A DNA stretch of 64,000 nt from Craterostigma plantagineum (Eukaryota; Streptophyta; Magnoliopsida; Lamiales; Linderniaceae). The notes beneath the pieces were generated by a model that was given only the letters and a program-made list of their open reading frames with translations, had not been told where the DNA came from and did no database searches. Every line of letters begins with the position of its first letter. Within the stretch, counting starts at the first letter, position 1. The position numbers and the translations under genes are program-made. The DNA is taken from positions 5,146,001 to 5,210,000 of the forward strand of contig JAPQWV010000001.1 of assembly GCA_027422505.1 (NCBI GenBank), given 5' to 3'. Below are positions 45,065 through 56,912 of this stretch, piece by piece.

Positions 45065-48000
45065 TTATTTACTGCCAGTTGCAGCTTCGAACGTTGTTTT
45101 GATCTTTTCAAGCTTGGCCACTACATCGCCTATACGAATCCTATCCAAAGGCGAAGTAGACAAGCACTCCATCGCCAAGCTCAAGAGAGAGGTAACACAC
45201 TTGTTTGCAGCAAAGCCTCTATCTTTGTCTTCTTCGCTGAACAAACGTCGATCCACTACTTCGATAACGTTATCTCTCTGTAAAGGATCGCTCACCCAAC
45301 TCTTCAAGTCCTTTCCGTCGCCGAACATTTCATCCGTCGGCTTCTTTCTAGTGCACATCTCTAGAACCATTATCCCAAAGCTGTATACGTCGCAGTAGGT
45401 CGATACGATGCCTCGATTTCCATATTCTGCGTGAAAAATGGATGAAATAAGTTCAGATAATAGTGTATGTCTAATGCTGAATGATTGGCGGATTTAGTGT
45501 CGCTTAGTGGTGTGAATGAGTCGAGCTCGGCTCATTTTATAGCTATGGCTCAACTAATCTAATACTAGGTTCGAGCATGACGAGCTCTGATAGTGACCTT
45601 GTTTGCTCGTCGAGCTCGTAAAGCTAAAAAATATTTAATTTATTAAGAAATATCATAATTTTAAGCAGATTTGAGTTTGGTACCAACAATACCTGGCGCC
45701 ATGTATCCGATAGTCCCCAAGGTCTTCGTTCGAGCCATAAACTCGCCTTCGTCGAAGAGCTTTGCAATGCCAAAGTCACTAACGCGAGCTGTCATATGTT
45801 TGTCCAAAAGCACGTTGCTAGGCTTCAGATCACAGTGTACTATCGGGAAATCGAAGCCTAGATGAAGGTACTCGATAGCCGAAGCTACGTCCATTGCTAC
45901 GCTCAATCTTTGCTTCAAATCCAAGAATGTATCGTTTTTCGAAGAATGTAGCCAGTCTGCTAAGCTACCGTTGGGCATGTACTCCATGACCAAAGCCTTA
46001 AAATCGGGGCTACTTGAACATCCTACGATCTTTATCAAGTTCCTATGTCTAATGTTTCGAAGCACTTCGACCTCAGTGTTGAAGCTCTTCGAAACCCTCT
46101 CCGAGCGAAGATCGAAGACTTTTATCGCAACGTCCGATCCGTCGGACAACGTTCCTTTGTACACGGATCCGAAGCCTCCGCTTCCTAACAAGTTTCCCGA
46201 GCTAAAACCGTCCGTCGCGGCTGAAATTTCTACGTAAGAACTTCCTTGCCACGCACCGTTAGCTAACGAACCTTCGACCTTACTAGGTTTTCGTCGTCTC
46301 ATTAGTAGGATAACTACGATTATCACCACGACGGCGACTGCTAAAATAGGAGGTAAGATGTACTTCAAGAGAGTGCTTGCTTTTCTTACCGAGCTCCTCT
46401 CCGTTCGCTCTTCTCCGCACGGAGGTAGTTGAAGACGAGCCTCGCCGCACAAATTAGGGTTGCTCAGATAAGATTGATCCGTAAAATTTAAAGTAGGGAT
46501 CTTCCCTTTTAAGCTATTGTAAGAGACGTTGAAGTTCCGCAGATAAACGAGTCCCTCGAGCGAATCGGGAATATTCCCAGAGAGATCGTTGGAGGAGAGA
46601 TCCAACGATTCTAAGCTCTTTATGTTCCCAAGAGACGGCGGAATTGGCCCTTGAAACGAATTGTGCGCCAAAGACAAGAAAACCAACGACTCGGCCTTGT
46701 CTATAGAGCTCGGAATCTCGCCTGAGAAAAGATTTACGGACAAGTCTAACTGTCTTACAGTGCGCAAATTCCCGACACTAGGCGGCAACGAACCGGTCAA
46801 TTTGTTCGTCGACAAGTTAAAGGACAACAGATCGTTAAGATTCCACAGGCTCGGAGGCACGTTGGAATCTAAGTTGTTTGAATCCAAGAACAATCCCCTG
46901 ATGTATTTGAAGTCGCCGAAGCACGGAGGTATCGTACCGTTGAGATTATTACCGCTAAGATACAAATCTCCCAAGTTGCTCATCTTGCAAAGATCGCTCG
47001 GTATGTTCCCTTCTAGGTTGTTATGCTCGAGATATATGCGTACGAGGTTGCCCAAATTCCCTAACGTGCTCGGTATTACCCCCGTTAGCTCGTTATTATC
47101 CAAGTAAAGATCGTTCAAGCTCGTCAGCTTCCCAATTTCGCTAGGAATAGAACCCATTAGTTGACTCCCAAAAGCTCGAAAAACCCTAAGCGAGCTAGAG
47201 AAGTTTCCTATAGAAGGCGGCAAGACGCCGTTCAGCTGATTTTGCGATACTTCGACAACCTCGAGCTGGCGACAGTTGGTCAACGAAGTCAGAAACCGAA
47301 GTTCTTGGCCTGGAGATTCTCCCGTTAGGTTATTCAGACCGAGGAAAATTCGCTGCAAGGATTTTAGGTTGCTGAGGTTAGGTATTGTCCCCGAGAAAGA
47401 ATTGTATCCCATGTCTACGATCATGAGATTCGTGGCGTTGACTATAGAACTTGGTATTGGGCCGCTGAACGTGTTGTTAGCTAAGTATAGCTGTTCTAGG
47501 CTTGGAAGCGTAATCCCGAGAGTGCGGGGAAGCTGTCCCGAGAAAGAATTCTGAGAGAGCTCTAACATCGTTATCGTCGATATGTTGAAGAACGACGATG
47601 GGACTGGGCCGAATAGTCGGTTGTTATGGACGTTAATCTCCTCGAGGTTAAGGTTTCCAATCTCTACTGGCAATTCACCTGTAATAACATATGTATATAT
47701 GAATTCATCTTCTTACATTATCCCAAATCCAATAATGTAATAAACACAGCAGTTAAAATGACTTCTTTTTACATACCTGTAAGGTCGTTGTTGTCTAGAT
47801 ACAGATGCGTAAGCGAGGTGAGATTCCCAAACTGCTTCGGTATATTACCCGAGATATTGTTCGTCGACAAAGACAATACCCAAAGCGCTTTGCAGTTCCA
47901 CGTGTTGTCTGAAATCGGGCCCGAAAGCTGATTATCGTTGAGAAAAAGCTGCTCGATATTGTAAAGGCTTTCGCAGACGTTCTTGGGAAGGTTCCCTGAT

Positions 48001-49137
48001 AAGCTGTTGTTGGAAAGATCGATCAGTTTTAAGGACGATAGGTTGAAGATGAAAGGCGGGATTTGCCCTTTCAAAGACGCTCCTCGAAAGCTGAGGGTAT
48101 CTAGCTTCGAAAGATTGCCTAAGCTCGACGGAACTTCGCCTGAAAAAAGCGTACAAGTTAGCTTCAGAAAAGAATATCATTCGATGTAAAGCAAGCTGAA
48201 GAAAAAGGCGGCCATGATATTATTACATACCGTCGAATTCGTTTACTCCGAGATACAACGATCTGAGATCGCCCAGCAGCCCTATAGAACTCGGTATGCT
48301 TCCGCTAAAATGGTTATACGACGCCGACAACACTCGTAAATTCCTGCACTTGTGAATACCGAAAGGAAACGTCCCACTTAGCAGATTTGCAGATATACGA
48401 ATGGAACTAACTCTCGGTATACGATCGCACATATTCTCAGGCAAAGCGCCCGATAGGCTATTTCGAGTGAGATCGATCGATTCGATAGCAGACAAGTTGA
48501 AGATCCCATAAGGTATATCGCCTGTCAGCTCATTAAACTTGAGATCTAACGATTGTAATGAAGTCATATTGCCAATCTCTTGGGGGATATTACCCTCGAT
48601 AAGATTATTCGCTATACTTAGTATTCTCACCCTCGGGTTATTGCATAAGGATGGCGGGATTGTGCCTGAGAAGTTGTTGTTGTTCAAGAAAATGGCTTCT
48701 AGCTCGGGCAAGGGACCGAGCCATGGCGGGATTTCACCTGTTAGGTTATTGAATCCGAGGTTTATCTCCTTCAGGCGTAGCAAAGTAGCAAACTGAAGAG
48801 GTATGCTTCCTTTGAATTGGTTAGAGCTGAGGTCTAATGAAGAGAGATGGGACAAGTTTCCAAGGCTTGGATCGAGAGTTGCTTCGAAGCTGAAGCCTGA
48901 GAAGTTCAGTGAGGTTACTCTTTGATCGATGCATTCTACGCCAATCCAATTGCATACAGATGAATTTACAGACCAATTCTTGGCTAAGATTTCGTAAGGG
49001 TCTGAGGTTATTGAGTTTCTGAAGGTGAATAGGGTTTCTTGATCTGTGGCTATGTTTGATTGAGCTGTCTGAGAGTAGACATGCTTGAGCAGTATGAACA
49101 GAGAGATGAAGAAGAAGAAGAAGCGTGGTTTGTCCAT
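45065..49137 (-). CDS. LRR-XII receptor-like kinase A (non-RD)
   Basis: Plasma-membrane pattern-recognition-type receptor kinase of the LRR-XII group (relatives include FLS2, EFR and Xa21); the ligand is unknown. Four exons (49137-48231, 48139-47777, 47678-45693 and 45426-45065) join in frame to 1205 residues. Order: signal peptide, LRRNT (DQETLFTFRNSITSDPYEI with the paired NWIGVEC), about 30 LRRs, LRR C-cap LSNPNLCGEARLQLPPC, membrane helix near residues 860-880, then the kinase (GSGGFGSVYKG, VAIKVFDL, HCDLKPSNVLL, SDFGIAKL, MAPEYG). HCD instead of HRD marks a non-RD kinase. The last intron splits the APE motif (AP, then E) and holds a hAT-like scrap rich in GAGCTCG. An alternative start lies two codons upstream at 49143. 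Confidence 0.94.
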
Positions 49138-49719
49138 GGACATACTGTAGTATTTGCTTTTGATTTTTTTTTTGGATATTAATATATGTAAAGTAGATGT
49201 CTATCCACTTGCTTTTGAATACACATTTTGCAGTGAAGACCAATAAAATTTTGTCAACTGCATACGTCGACAACTTTGGTACTTCCTTGAATGAAAGCAA
49301 TGTGGGCCTTTTTTTTTTCATTTCACGACACAAATTCGTCATTTTAAAGGAAGCTTCATCACTATCAGCACAACAAAGACGAATGAATTGTCAATGAGAA
49401 GACTTAAAATCTTGGTCGTTAAAAGGGGCCAGTGTGAATCCAAGACTTTCAAACACAAGTGTTCCGATGACTTTATATTATTTATAATATCGTTTCGCTG
49501 ATAAATTATGAGGTAATTCAGAGTCGATTTATTTATTTTCTTCTTAGACTTCACATAGTCTTGATATGAAAATGGCAGAAAATGTGTCACGCCGAGAGAA
49601 CGACGAAATATTACGTGATTTTAGGTATTTGTGAGATTTCAAAATATCTAATGGAATAGCGTGAGGTTGTAATTTATTGAAGAGGTATATCTATTCATGA
49701 TTAATATCTCTCACCTTTA
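49138..49719. other. Upstream region of receptor A
   Basis: AT-rich and probably the receptor A promoter. No other feature is seen. Confidence 0.5.
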
Positions 49720-49727
49720 GGCTGAAT

Positions 49728-50306
49728 CAATTTTAAAAAGGATGTGTCGCGTTTTAGTGCCGATAGCGCGTAGCGTAAAAAACGTAGCGTATAGCGTGAG
49801 CTTTTTGGGGCAGATCCTTTTAATGCAAAGAATATATAGAATATATAATCACAAGCAAACAATAACATTGAAATAGTTTAATCATACAAAATAAACATAA
49901 ATATAGAAAATAACATTTAGATATTAATTGTCACAAACAACTTAAAGACAAAAACTATAGACTCCAAATGCAAAAATAATCAATGTCATTAAATTATATT
50001 TGACAGGATACTCATGAGTACAATTCGTATGTCTATCTTGACGAGTGAATTTGAGAAATGTTTCACTTGGCCTTGAGTATTACTCTCACCCTAAGAGTTT
50101 GTGGTATAAGTTCATAGTCAATTAAGTTAAGTGATGGCTTAAGACGTAAAAAGAAAAAAATAACATGATACGCTATTTGCGCTTTACTCACAATACTTGC
50201 GCTATTCAAGATAAAACGCTATTTTATTTGCGCTTTAACGCGTTTTCCGCTAAAATGCGCTGTAGCGCGCTACGAATCGCGCTATTTTACGCTTTTTAAA
50301 ACAGTG
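49728..50306. mobile_element. Non-autonomous hAT element between receptors A and B
   Basis: The ends are CAATTTTAAAAAGG on the left and (reverse strand) CACTGTTTTAAAAAGC. It is flanked by a perfect 8-bp duplication GGCTGAAT at 49720-49727 and 50307-50314. Subterminal regions at both ends are rich in GCGCTA / TAGCGC words, which are likely transposase-binding repeats. There is no coding frame, and the interior is AT-rich. Confidence 0.88.
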
Positions 50307-50314
50307 GGCTGAAT

Positions 50315-51062
50315 AGACCTTTTTAGCATATGGATGTAATTCTTTGAGAACTATCGGTATTATATTTTTTTTGTTTTTTGTTTTTTTAACTGTTGAAGTC
50401 TGTCATTTATAATATTCCAATGCTATAACATTAATTCATAATTGATAAAGTGCCATGAGATGAATGCCATATGTTTTAACATATATCCATCCACGATTGC
50501 CTCATCGGTGGTGTGGCAAATGATCAATACAAATTCTTGACAGATAACCTATTCACTTTTTAACATCGACATCGAAATTCATGAATAAATGGCGTCATCG
50601 GAGAATATTCAAGTAAATAGCCTCCATCTACAAGAATTTTAAAATGTACAAAACGCCCATACTCGGACAGCGTGTAATAACACAAATAGATAGAGTTCAC
50701 AACTCTTTTGTTTTTTCCTTTTTATTCTTTCACACTTCCACTAGCATTATTTTGTAAATACATAAGGATATTTCTGATAAATCCTTTTGACTCAAGTTGG
50801 TTTCCAACGGCAACGATTGGATCACTTCTATCTCAATCGTTGACAATTCTTCTTTGTTTGCTAGTCAGTCGTTTCCTCGAAAATACAAATTGATGAGATA
50901 TTGTTAGCTAAAATATTAGTCAAGTGGTGATCACACTATCTTATGGATTCGTATAAATCCAATAGACAATGTAGTCTCTCAGTCACCATAACTACGTGTC
51001 TTCTTTCAATACTAAGCACAGAATCTTTGTACTGTGCCGACGAATCTTTTTAACATTCTATC
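50315..51062. other. Upstream region of receptor B
   Basis: AT-rich and probably the receptor B promoter. No gene is recognised. Confidence 0.5.
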
Positions 51063-54000
51063 ATGGTGAAATCTTTCTTATTCTTCATCGCTCTATTCAT
51101 ACTGCTCAAGCATGTCTACTCTCAGGCAGCTCAATCAAACAAAACCACAGATCAAGAAACCCTACTAAGCTTCAGAAACTCAATAACCTCAGACCCCTAT
51201 GAAATCTTAGCCAAGAATTGGTCTGTAAATTCATCTGTATGCAATTGGATTGGCGTAGAATGCACCGATCAAAGAGTAACCTCACTGAACTTCTCAGGCT
51301 TCAGCTTCGAAGCAACTCTCAATCCAAGCCTTGGAAACTTGTCTCATCTCTCTTCATTAGACCTCAGCTCTAACCAATTCAAAGGAAGCATACCTCTTCA
51401 GTTTGCTACTTTGCTACGTCTGAAGGAGATAAACCTCGGATTCAATGACTTAACTGGCGAAATCCCGCCATGGCTCGGCCCCTTGCCCGAGCTTGAGGCC
51501 ATTTTCTTGAACAATAACAACTTCTCAGGCACCATCCCGCCATCGTTATGCAGCAACCCGAGGGTGAGAGTGCTAAATATCTCGAATAATCTCATCGAAG
51601 GTAATATCCCTGAAGAAATAGGCAATATGACTTCATTACAATCGTTAGATCTCAAGTTTAATGAGCTGACTGGTGATATACCATATGGGATCTTCAACTT
51701 GTCTGCTATCGAATCGATCGATCTCAGTGGTAATAGCTTATCAGGCGTTTTACCTGAGAATATGTGCGATCATATACCGAGTGTTATTTCCATTCGTATA
51801 TCTGCAAATCTGCTAAGTGGGAAGATTCCTTTCGATATCTACAAGTGCAGCAATCTACAAGTCTTGTCAGCGTCATTTAACCATTTTAGCGGAAGCATAC
51901 CGAGTTCTATCGGGCTGTTGAACGATCTCAGATTGTTGTATCTCGGAGTAAACGAATTACACGGTTCGTTATCTGTTATTATATCGATAAGTTTTGCGAA
52001 AATTATGTATCGTGTTCTTGCTTTGATCACATCTCATCTCAGGCGAAGTGCCATCAAGCTTTGGCAACCTTTCGAAGCTGGAGATGCTCAGCCTTCGAGG
52101 GCTGTATTTGAAAGGGAGAATCCCGACCTTGATCTTCAACATGTCATCTCTAAAATCGATCGATCTATCGAACAACAGCTTATCAGGGAATCTTCCGAAG
52201 CAAGTGTGCGAAAACCTTCACGATCTCGAGCTGTTTAACCTCGGAGAAAATCAGCTCACGGGCCCTATTCCAGGCAACATAGGGAACTGCAAAGCGCTTT
52301 CGTACTTGTCTTTATCGTCGAACAATCTCTCTGGAAACATACCCAAGCAGTTCGGGAATCTTACAGCGCTCACGCATCTGTTTCTAGAGTATAACAACTT
52401 TACGGGTATGCTAAGTTTATTGCATCATATATAGGGTTTGTGACTGAAAGAAAATGAATTTTACATATATGTAACTGTTAACAAAACAGGTGAATTACCA
52501 TCAGAGATTGGAAGTCTCAAACTTGTGGAGTTCAACGTTGGCGTCAATAGGCTAACAGGCCAAATCCCGCCGTTGATTTTCAACATATCGACGCTGACGA
52601 AGTTAGGGCTAACTGAAAACTATTTATCAGGACAGCTTCCACCGACTTTCGGGGCTTCGCTCCCAAACCTACAAGTGCTATATTTGGGAGACAATAAACT
52701 CAGCGGTTCGATCCCAAGTTCTATCGGCAATGCCTCGAATCTGATGGTCTTATATATGAGTACCAATCCTTTCACGGGGCCATTCCCAAACCTCGGCAAC
52801 TTAAAATCCTTGCAGCGACTTTTCCTCGGTAATACCAACCTAACTGGAGAATCTCCTGACAAAGAGCTTAGGTTTCTGACTTTGTTGACAAAATGTCGCC
52901 AGCTTCAACATATTGAAGTGTCGCTTAATCAGCTAAACGGCGTTTTGCCGCCTTCTATAGGAAACTTCTCTAGCTCGCTTCAGGTTTTTCGAGCTTTTGG
53001 GTGTCAAATAAAAGGTTCCATTCCCAGCGAAATCGGCAACTTGACGAGCTTGAACGATCTGTACTTGGATAATAACGAGCTAACGGGGGTAATTCCGAGA
53101 ACACTAGGGAATATGGAGAACCTCGTACGCGCCTATTTCGAGCACAACAACCTCGAAGGGAGCATACCGAGCGATCTTTGCAAGCTGAGCAACTTAGGGG
53201 ATTTGTATTTCAGCGGTAATAATCTCAACGGTTCGATACCTCCGTGCTTCGGCGACTTCAAATACATAAGGGGCTTGTACTTGGATTCAAACAACTTGGA
53301 TTCTAACGTGCCTTCGAGCGTGTGGAATCTTAACGATCTGTTGGCCTTAAATTTGTCTACGAACAAGTTGGGAGGTTCATTACCGTCTGCTATTGGGAAT
53401 CTCCGTGGTTTGCGAGAATTAGACTTGTCTGTGAATCTTTTCTCAGGCGACATTCCGAGTTCTATAGACAAAGCGGAGTCGTTGGTTTTGTTGTCTTTGG
53501 CGCACAACGCTTTCCAAGGGATTATTCCGCCGTCTCTCGGAAAAATAAGCAGCTTAGAATCGTTGGATCTCTCCTACAACAATCTTTCTGGTAATATTCC
53601 CGATTCGCTCGAGGGACTTGCATATCTGCGGTACTTTAACGTTTCTTACAATAACTTAGAAGGGAAGGTCCCCTCTTTAAACGTTACGGCGCAATCTTAT
53701 CTGAACAACCCTAATTTATGCGGAGGAGCCCGTCTTCAACTACCTCCTTGCGAAGAACGCGGAATAATGAAGAAAAGCTCGATGAGAACCACCATCACTC
53801 TCTTAAAATACATCTTACCTCCCATCCTCGCAGTCGTTATCGTGGTTATAGTCGCACTTCTCCTAATAATGAGAAGGCAAAAGTCGAGGAAGGACGATGA
53901 AGATGTATTAGTTAGCAGCCGTTGGAAAGGAAGTTCTTACGTAGAACTCTCGCATGCAACGGGCGGCTTCAGCGAGAACAATGTTCTCGGAATCGGAAGC

Positions 54001-55166
54001 TTTGGCTCCGTGTACAAAGGAACGCTGTCCGATGGATCGAACGTTGCGATAAAAGTCTTCGATCTTCGCTCTGAGAGGGTTTCCAAGAGCTTCGACACAG
54101 AGGTCCAAGTGCTTCGAAATGTCAGACATAGGAACTTGATAAAGATCGTAGGATGTTCGAGCAGCCCCGACTTCAAAGCTTTGGTCTTGGACTACATGCC
54201 TAGCGGTAGCTTAGCAGATTGGCTACATTCTTCGGAAAACGATATATTCTTGGATTTGAAGCAAAGATTGAACGTGGCGATGGACGTAGCTTTGGCCTTA
54301 GAATACCTTCACATGGGCTTCGATTTCCCAATCGTTCACTGCGATTTGAAGCCGAGCAACGTGCTTTTGGACAAAGACATGACCGCTCGTGTTAGTGACT
54401 TTGGCATTTCGAAGCTCTTCAACGAAGGTGAATTTATGGCTCGTACGAAGACTTTAGGGACTATAGGATACATGGCGCCAGGTAATTATCGACACTGACC
54501 TCAAATCTTACTTATTAATTAGCTATGAGGTCTTGGCGTACTGTTCAAGGCCGAGGCCCTCATGGATTACGGAAAAGAAGTCGTATGATCGTTTTCTCTG
54601 CTAAACATTTCCTTGAGTACTGAGCGTAATCACATATGAACATGTATTAGTGTGGTTAAACCTGATTGGCGCGGTTTTCAGGCTACTGCGTTGATCCTCA
54701 GGATTTACCTGGTCCCTCGACTCAGGACTCCTCAAGCGATCCGAAAAGAAAATATACTTGTAATTCTTATCCTTTCGTTTGCTTTTTTTACTCAGAATAT
54801 GGGGCTCAAGGCATTGTATCGACCAGTTGCGACGTATACAGCTTCGGGATTATGCTTCTCGAAATGTGCACGAGAAAAAAACCGACCCACGAAATATTCA
54901 GCGACGGATTAACGGATTTGAGGAGTTGGGCGAGCGACGTCTTACGCCATGATAACATAACCGAAGCGGCAGATCGACGTTTGCTCGACGAAGAAGATAG
55001 AAATCGTCGCATTTTTATCGCGAAGAAGAGTTGCGTTGCATCTCTCATGAGCTTGGCGATGGAGTGTACGAGCAGTTTGGCTTCGGAACGGATTCGTATG
55101 AACGAAGCTTTGATCAAATTGAAAAAGATTAGAGCAGCGTTTATGTCCGAAACGGAGGAGCAGTAG
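51063..55166 (+). CDS. LRR-XII receptor-like kinase B (non-RD)
   Basis: Paralogue of receptor A in opposite orientation. Four exons (51063-51963, 52043-52405, 52490-54481 and 54796-55166) join in frame to 1208 residues. Exon 2 is exactly 363 bases, as in A and C. It has a signal peptide, an LRRNT with DQETLLSFRNSITSDPYEI, about 30 LRRs, a membrane helix (YILPPILAVVIVVIVALLLI) and a kinase with GIGSFGSVYKG, VAIKVFDL, HCDLKPSNVLL (non-RD), SDFGISKL and MAPEYG. The first exon is almost the same as that of A, while the kinase C-lobe differs more (ATARAADR-type region replaced by EAADRRLLDEEDRNRR). The last intron again splits the APE motif and is the longest of the three (314 bases). The frame shows no break. 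Confidence 0.94.
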
Positions 55167-55214
55167 ATTCGTATGCATTTCTCCTGCATGTCGGTTATTG
55201 TTTTCTCAATGTTC

Positions 55215-56282
55215 TGTTAAAAAATAAATCAATCTAACAAGAAAGAAGAAAATCTTGAAAACATCTCATTTACGTGGTTCGGATTCTTTGGAGGAATCCT
55301 ACATCCACGGCCAACAATTTAACCCTTTATTGCTGATCAACAATTTTACACAATATACATCATATGAGACTAAGCACAAAGAAGGAAAACTTATCTTTTG
55401 CAAGACAAGAAACATAATCGCTTCTAGGGATTCGCCCGCATCCAACAGAGCTTACGGACTCGGCTCAATGTCCATCTCTTCAGAAAGAAGGATACGGACT
55501 AAGAATAAAGAATCCAATCATCGTTGAATGTTGGGTGTGTCAAACCCCATCCCACACCGATAGGTTAAAAGAAAAATGATAGGTTTATAAGCTTGTGGGT
55601 CACTCCCTCTATTGTCAATTGGTTTTAGAGAGTAACCCCACAAGCTTATAACGGGCTTGGGCTGGAATTGTGCCTGAAAAAATCTCTACATGGTGCCGTG
55701 AGCGTGGAGCGAACACGTGAGGGTGCCTTCAGATGGAGAAATTCTAGCCCAGATACGGTGTGGATGGTGTGTCCACGGCCCTTGTAAGACGATTGGTGAA
55801 TTTGCGATGAAAAAGCGCTTGGGGCAGGTGATTGCAGTGAAGCGCTTTGCGCAGATAATCGTCGTAAGGGAGGCCTGTTGTGTGGTCTTGAGTTTGAGGG
55901 TAGGATTGTTGGGTGTGTCAAACCCCATCCCACACCGATAGGTTAAAAGAAAAATGATAGGTTTATAAGCTTGTGGGTTCACTCCCTCTATTGTCAATTG
56001 GTTTTAGAGAGCACAAGCTTACATGAGCTTGAACTTGGGTTGGAATGAGCTGATAAAAATCCCTACATTGAAAACCCTAGATTTCACAAAGATGAAGAAT
56101 GACTTCTTAGAGGAAAAGAAGTGAGTCGTATTGCTATTCTCCTCTTTATAGAAAGACTTCAAGGTTTCTAGAAGCTCTCCAATTTGGGCTATTAATGATT
56201 TAAGGGCTCAACAATAAATTGCGAAAGCCCACATAGAACATGTTTGGCCCAAGAATGCGTAGGCACTTTACATCTTTTAACA
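55215..56282. mobile_element. Solo LTR (about 524 bp without its insert)
   Basis: Begins TGTTAAAAAATAAATC and ends ATCTTTTAACA, the TG...CA form with short inverted ends TGTTAAAA / TTTTAACA. It is flanked by a perfect 5-bp duplication TGTTC at 55210-55214 and 56283-56287. The interior has the phrase ACGTGGTTCGGATTC and CCTACATCCACGG typical of plant LTRs, and a TATAGA-type promoter word near 56155. There is no second LTR or internal coding region. A TRIM is inserted inside. Confidence 0.85.
55529..56067. mobile_element. TRIM retrotransposon nested in the solo LTR
   Basis: Two direct terminal repeats, 55529-55690 (162 bp) and 55908-56067 (160 bp), both starting TGTTGGGTGTGTCAAACCCC and ending CTACA. 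It is bounded by the 5-bp duplication TTGAA (55524-55528 and 56068-56072). Right after the first repeat is TGGTGCCGTGAGCG, a primer-binding-site-like start. Only about 217 bases lie between the repeats, with no protein frame, the TRIM pattern. The repeats differ at many sites, so the insertion is not recent. Confidence 0.88.
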
Positions 56283-56287
56283 TGTTC

Positions 56288-56912
56288 AAATAAATAAATA
56301 AAAAAAGGAGTAGAGAGAATATCGACCGATCTTTCTCTTCCTCTCGACGCAGCTTTCGTTCTCTTTATATTTTTAAGCTTGTGTCTTCCATTTTGGAAGC
56401 TTTTCGAGGCTCGGTTGACTTAGATTATTGAAACTTTCTCATTCTAATTTAGCGGTTGAGAAATTCTTTATCTTTGATCATGACTTGGGTTTTGGTTTGA
56501 TATTGCTGCAGATTTGACCAAACGAGGCCTTCTCATCAAACTTCTAAGATATGACTATTTTCGAATTTGAGCTTATCAACACATTTAATTTTATTTGCCA
56601 CCATTGTTATGAAGTTTTAGGATTAGTTTGTAGTAGATTTGATGTTTTAGTAGTTTTATCAAATTTTCGGTTACATTTGTTTTGCTCGTACATTCCATCT
56701 CTATTGATATTTGCATTTTTCGCCAGTTAGAATTCCTCTTGACTAACCTACATTACTTTTCATGAATGAAAATATTACTACCATTTTGAAAAAAAAAATA
56801 CACTACATCATCTTGTCTTGTTTATAACCTCAATACTCGAATCCGATTCGCTACATGGTTGTCGGCAGTGCAAGCGATCGTCTCGACGGGTCGGCTTGGC
56901 TCATCTTTTTGT
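56288..56912. other. Intergenic between tail-to-tail receptors B and C
   Basis: Unique-looking AT-rich sequence that includes the 3' flank of receptor C. No gene is recognised. Confidence 0.5.

Noticed and set aside
45671..48796. Plus-strand open frames across receptor A
   Set aside because: They are antisense shadows of LRR coding repeats. The minus strand gives the complete receptor.
51839..52238. Receptor B first exon reading on past 51963 as a truncated receptor
   Set aside because: Donor and acceptor at 51963/52043 restore the family sequence HGEVPSSFGN. The run-on frame is not LRR-like.
54652..54912. Independent open frame starting MVKPDWRGFQ in receptor B
   Set aside because: It lies mostly in intron 3 and reads the last exon out of frame.
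55255..55933. Small proteins encoded around 55.3-55.9 kb
   Set aside because: The DNA is fully explained as a solo LTR and TRIM with exact target duplications. The short frames are chance.
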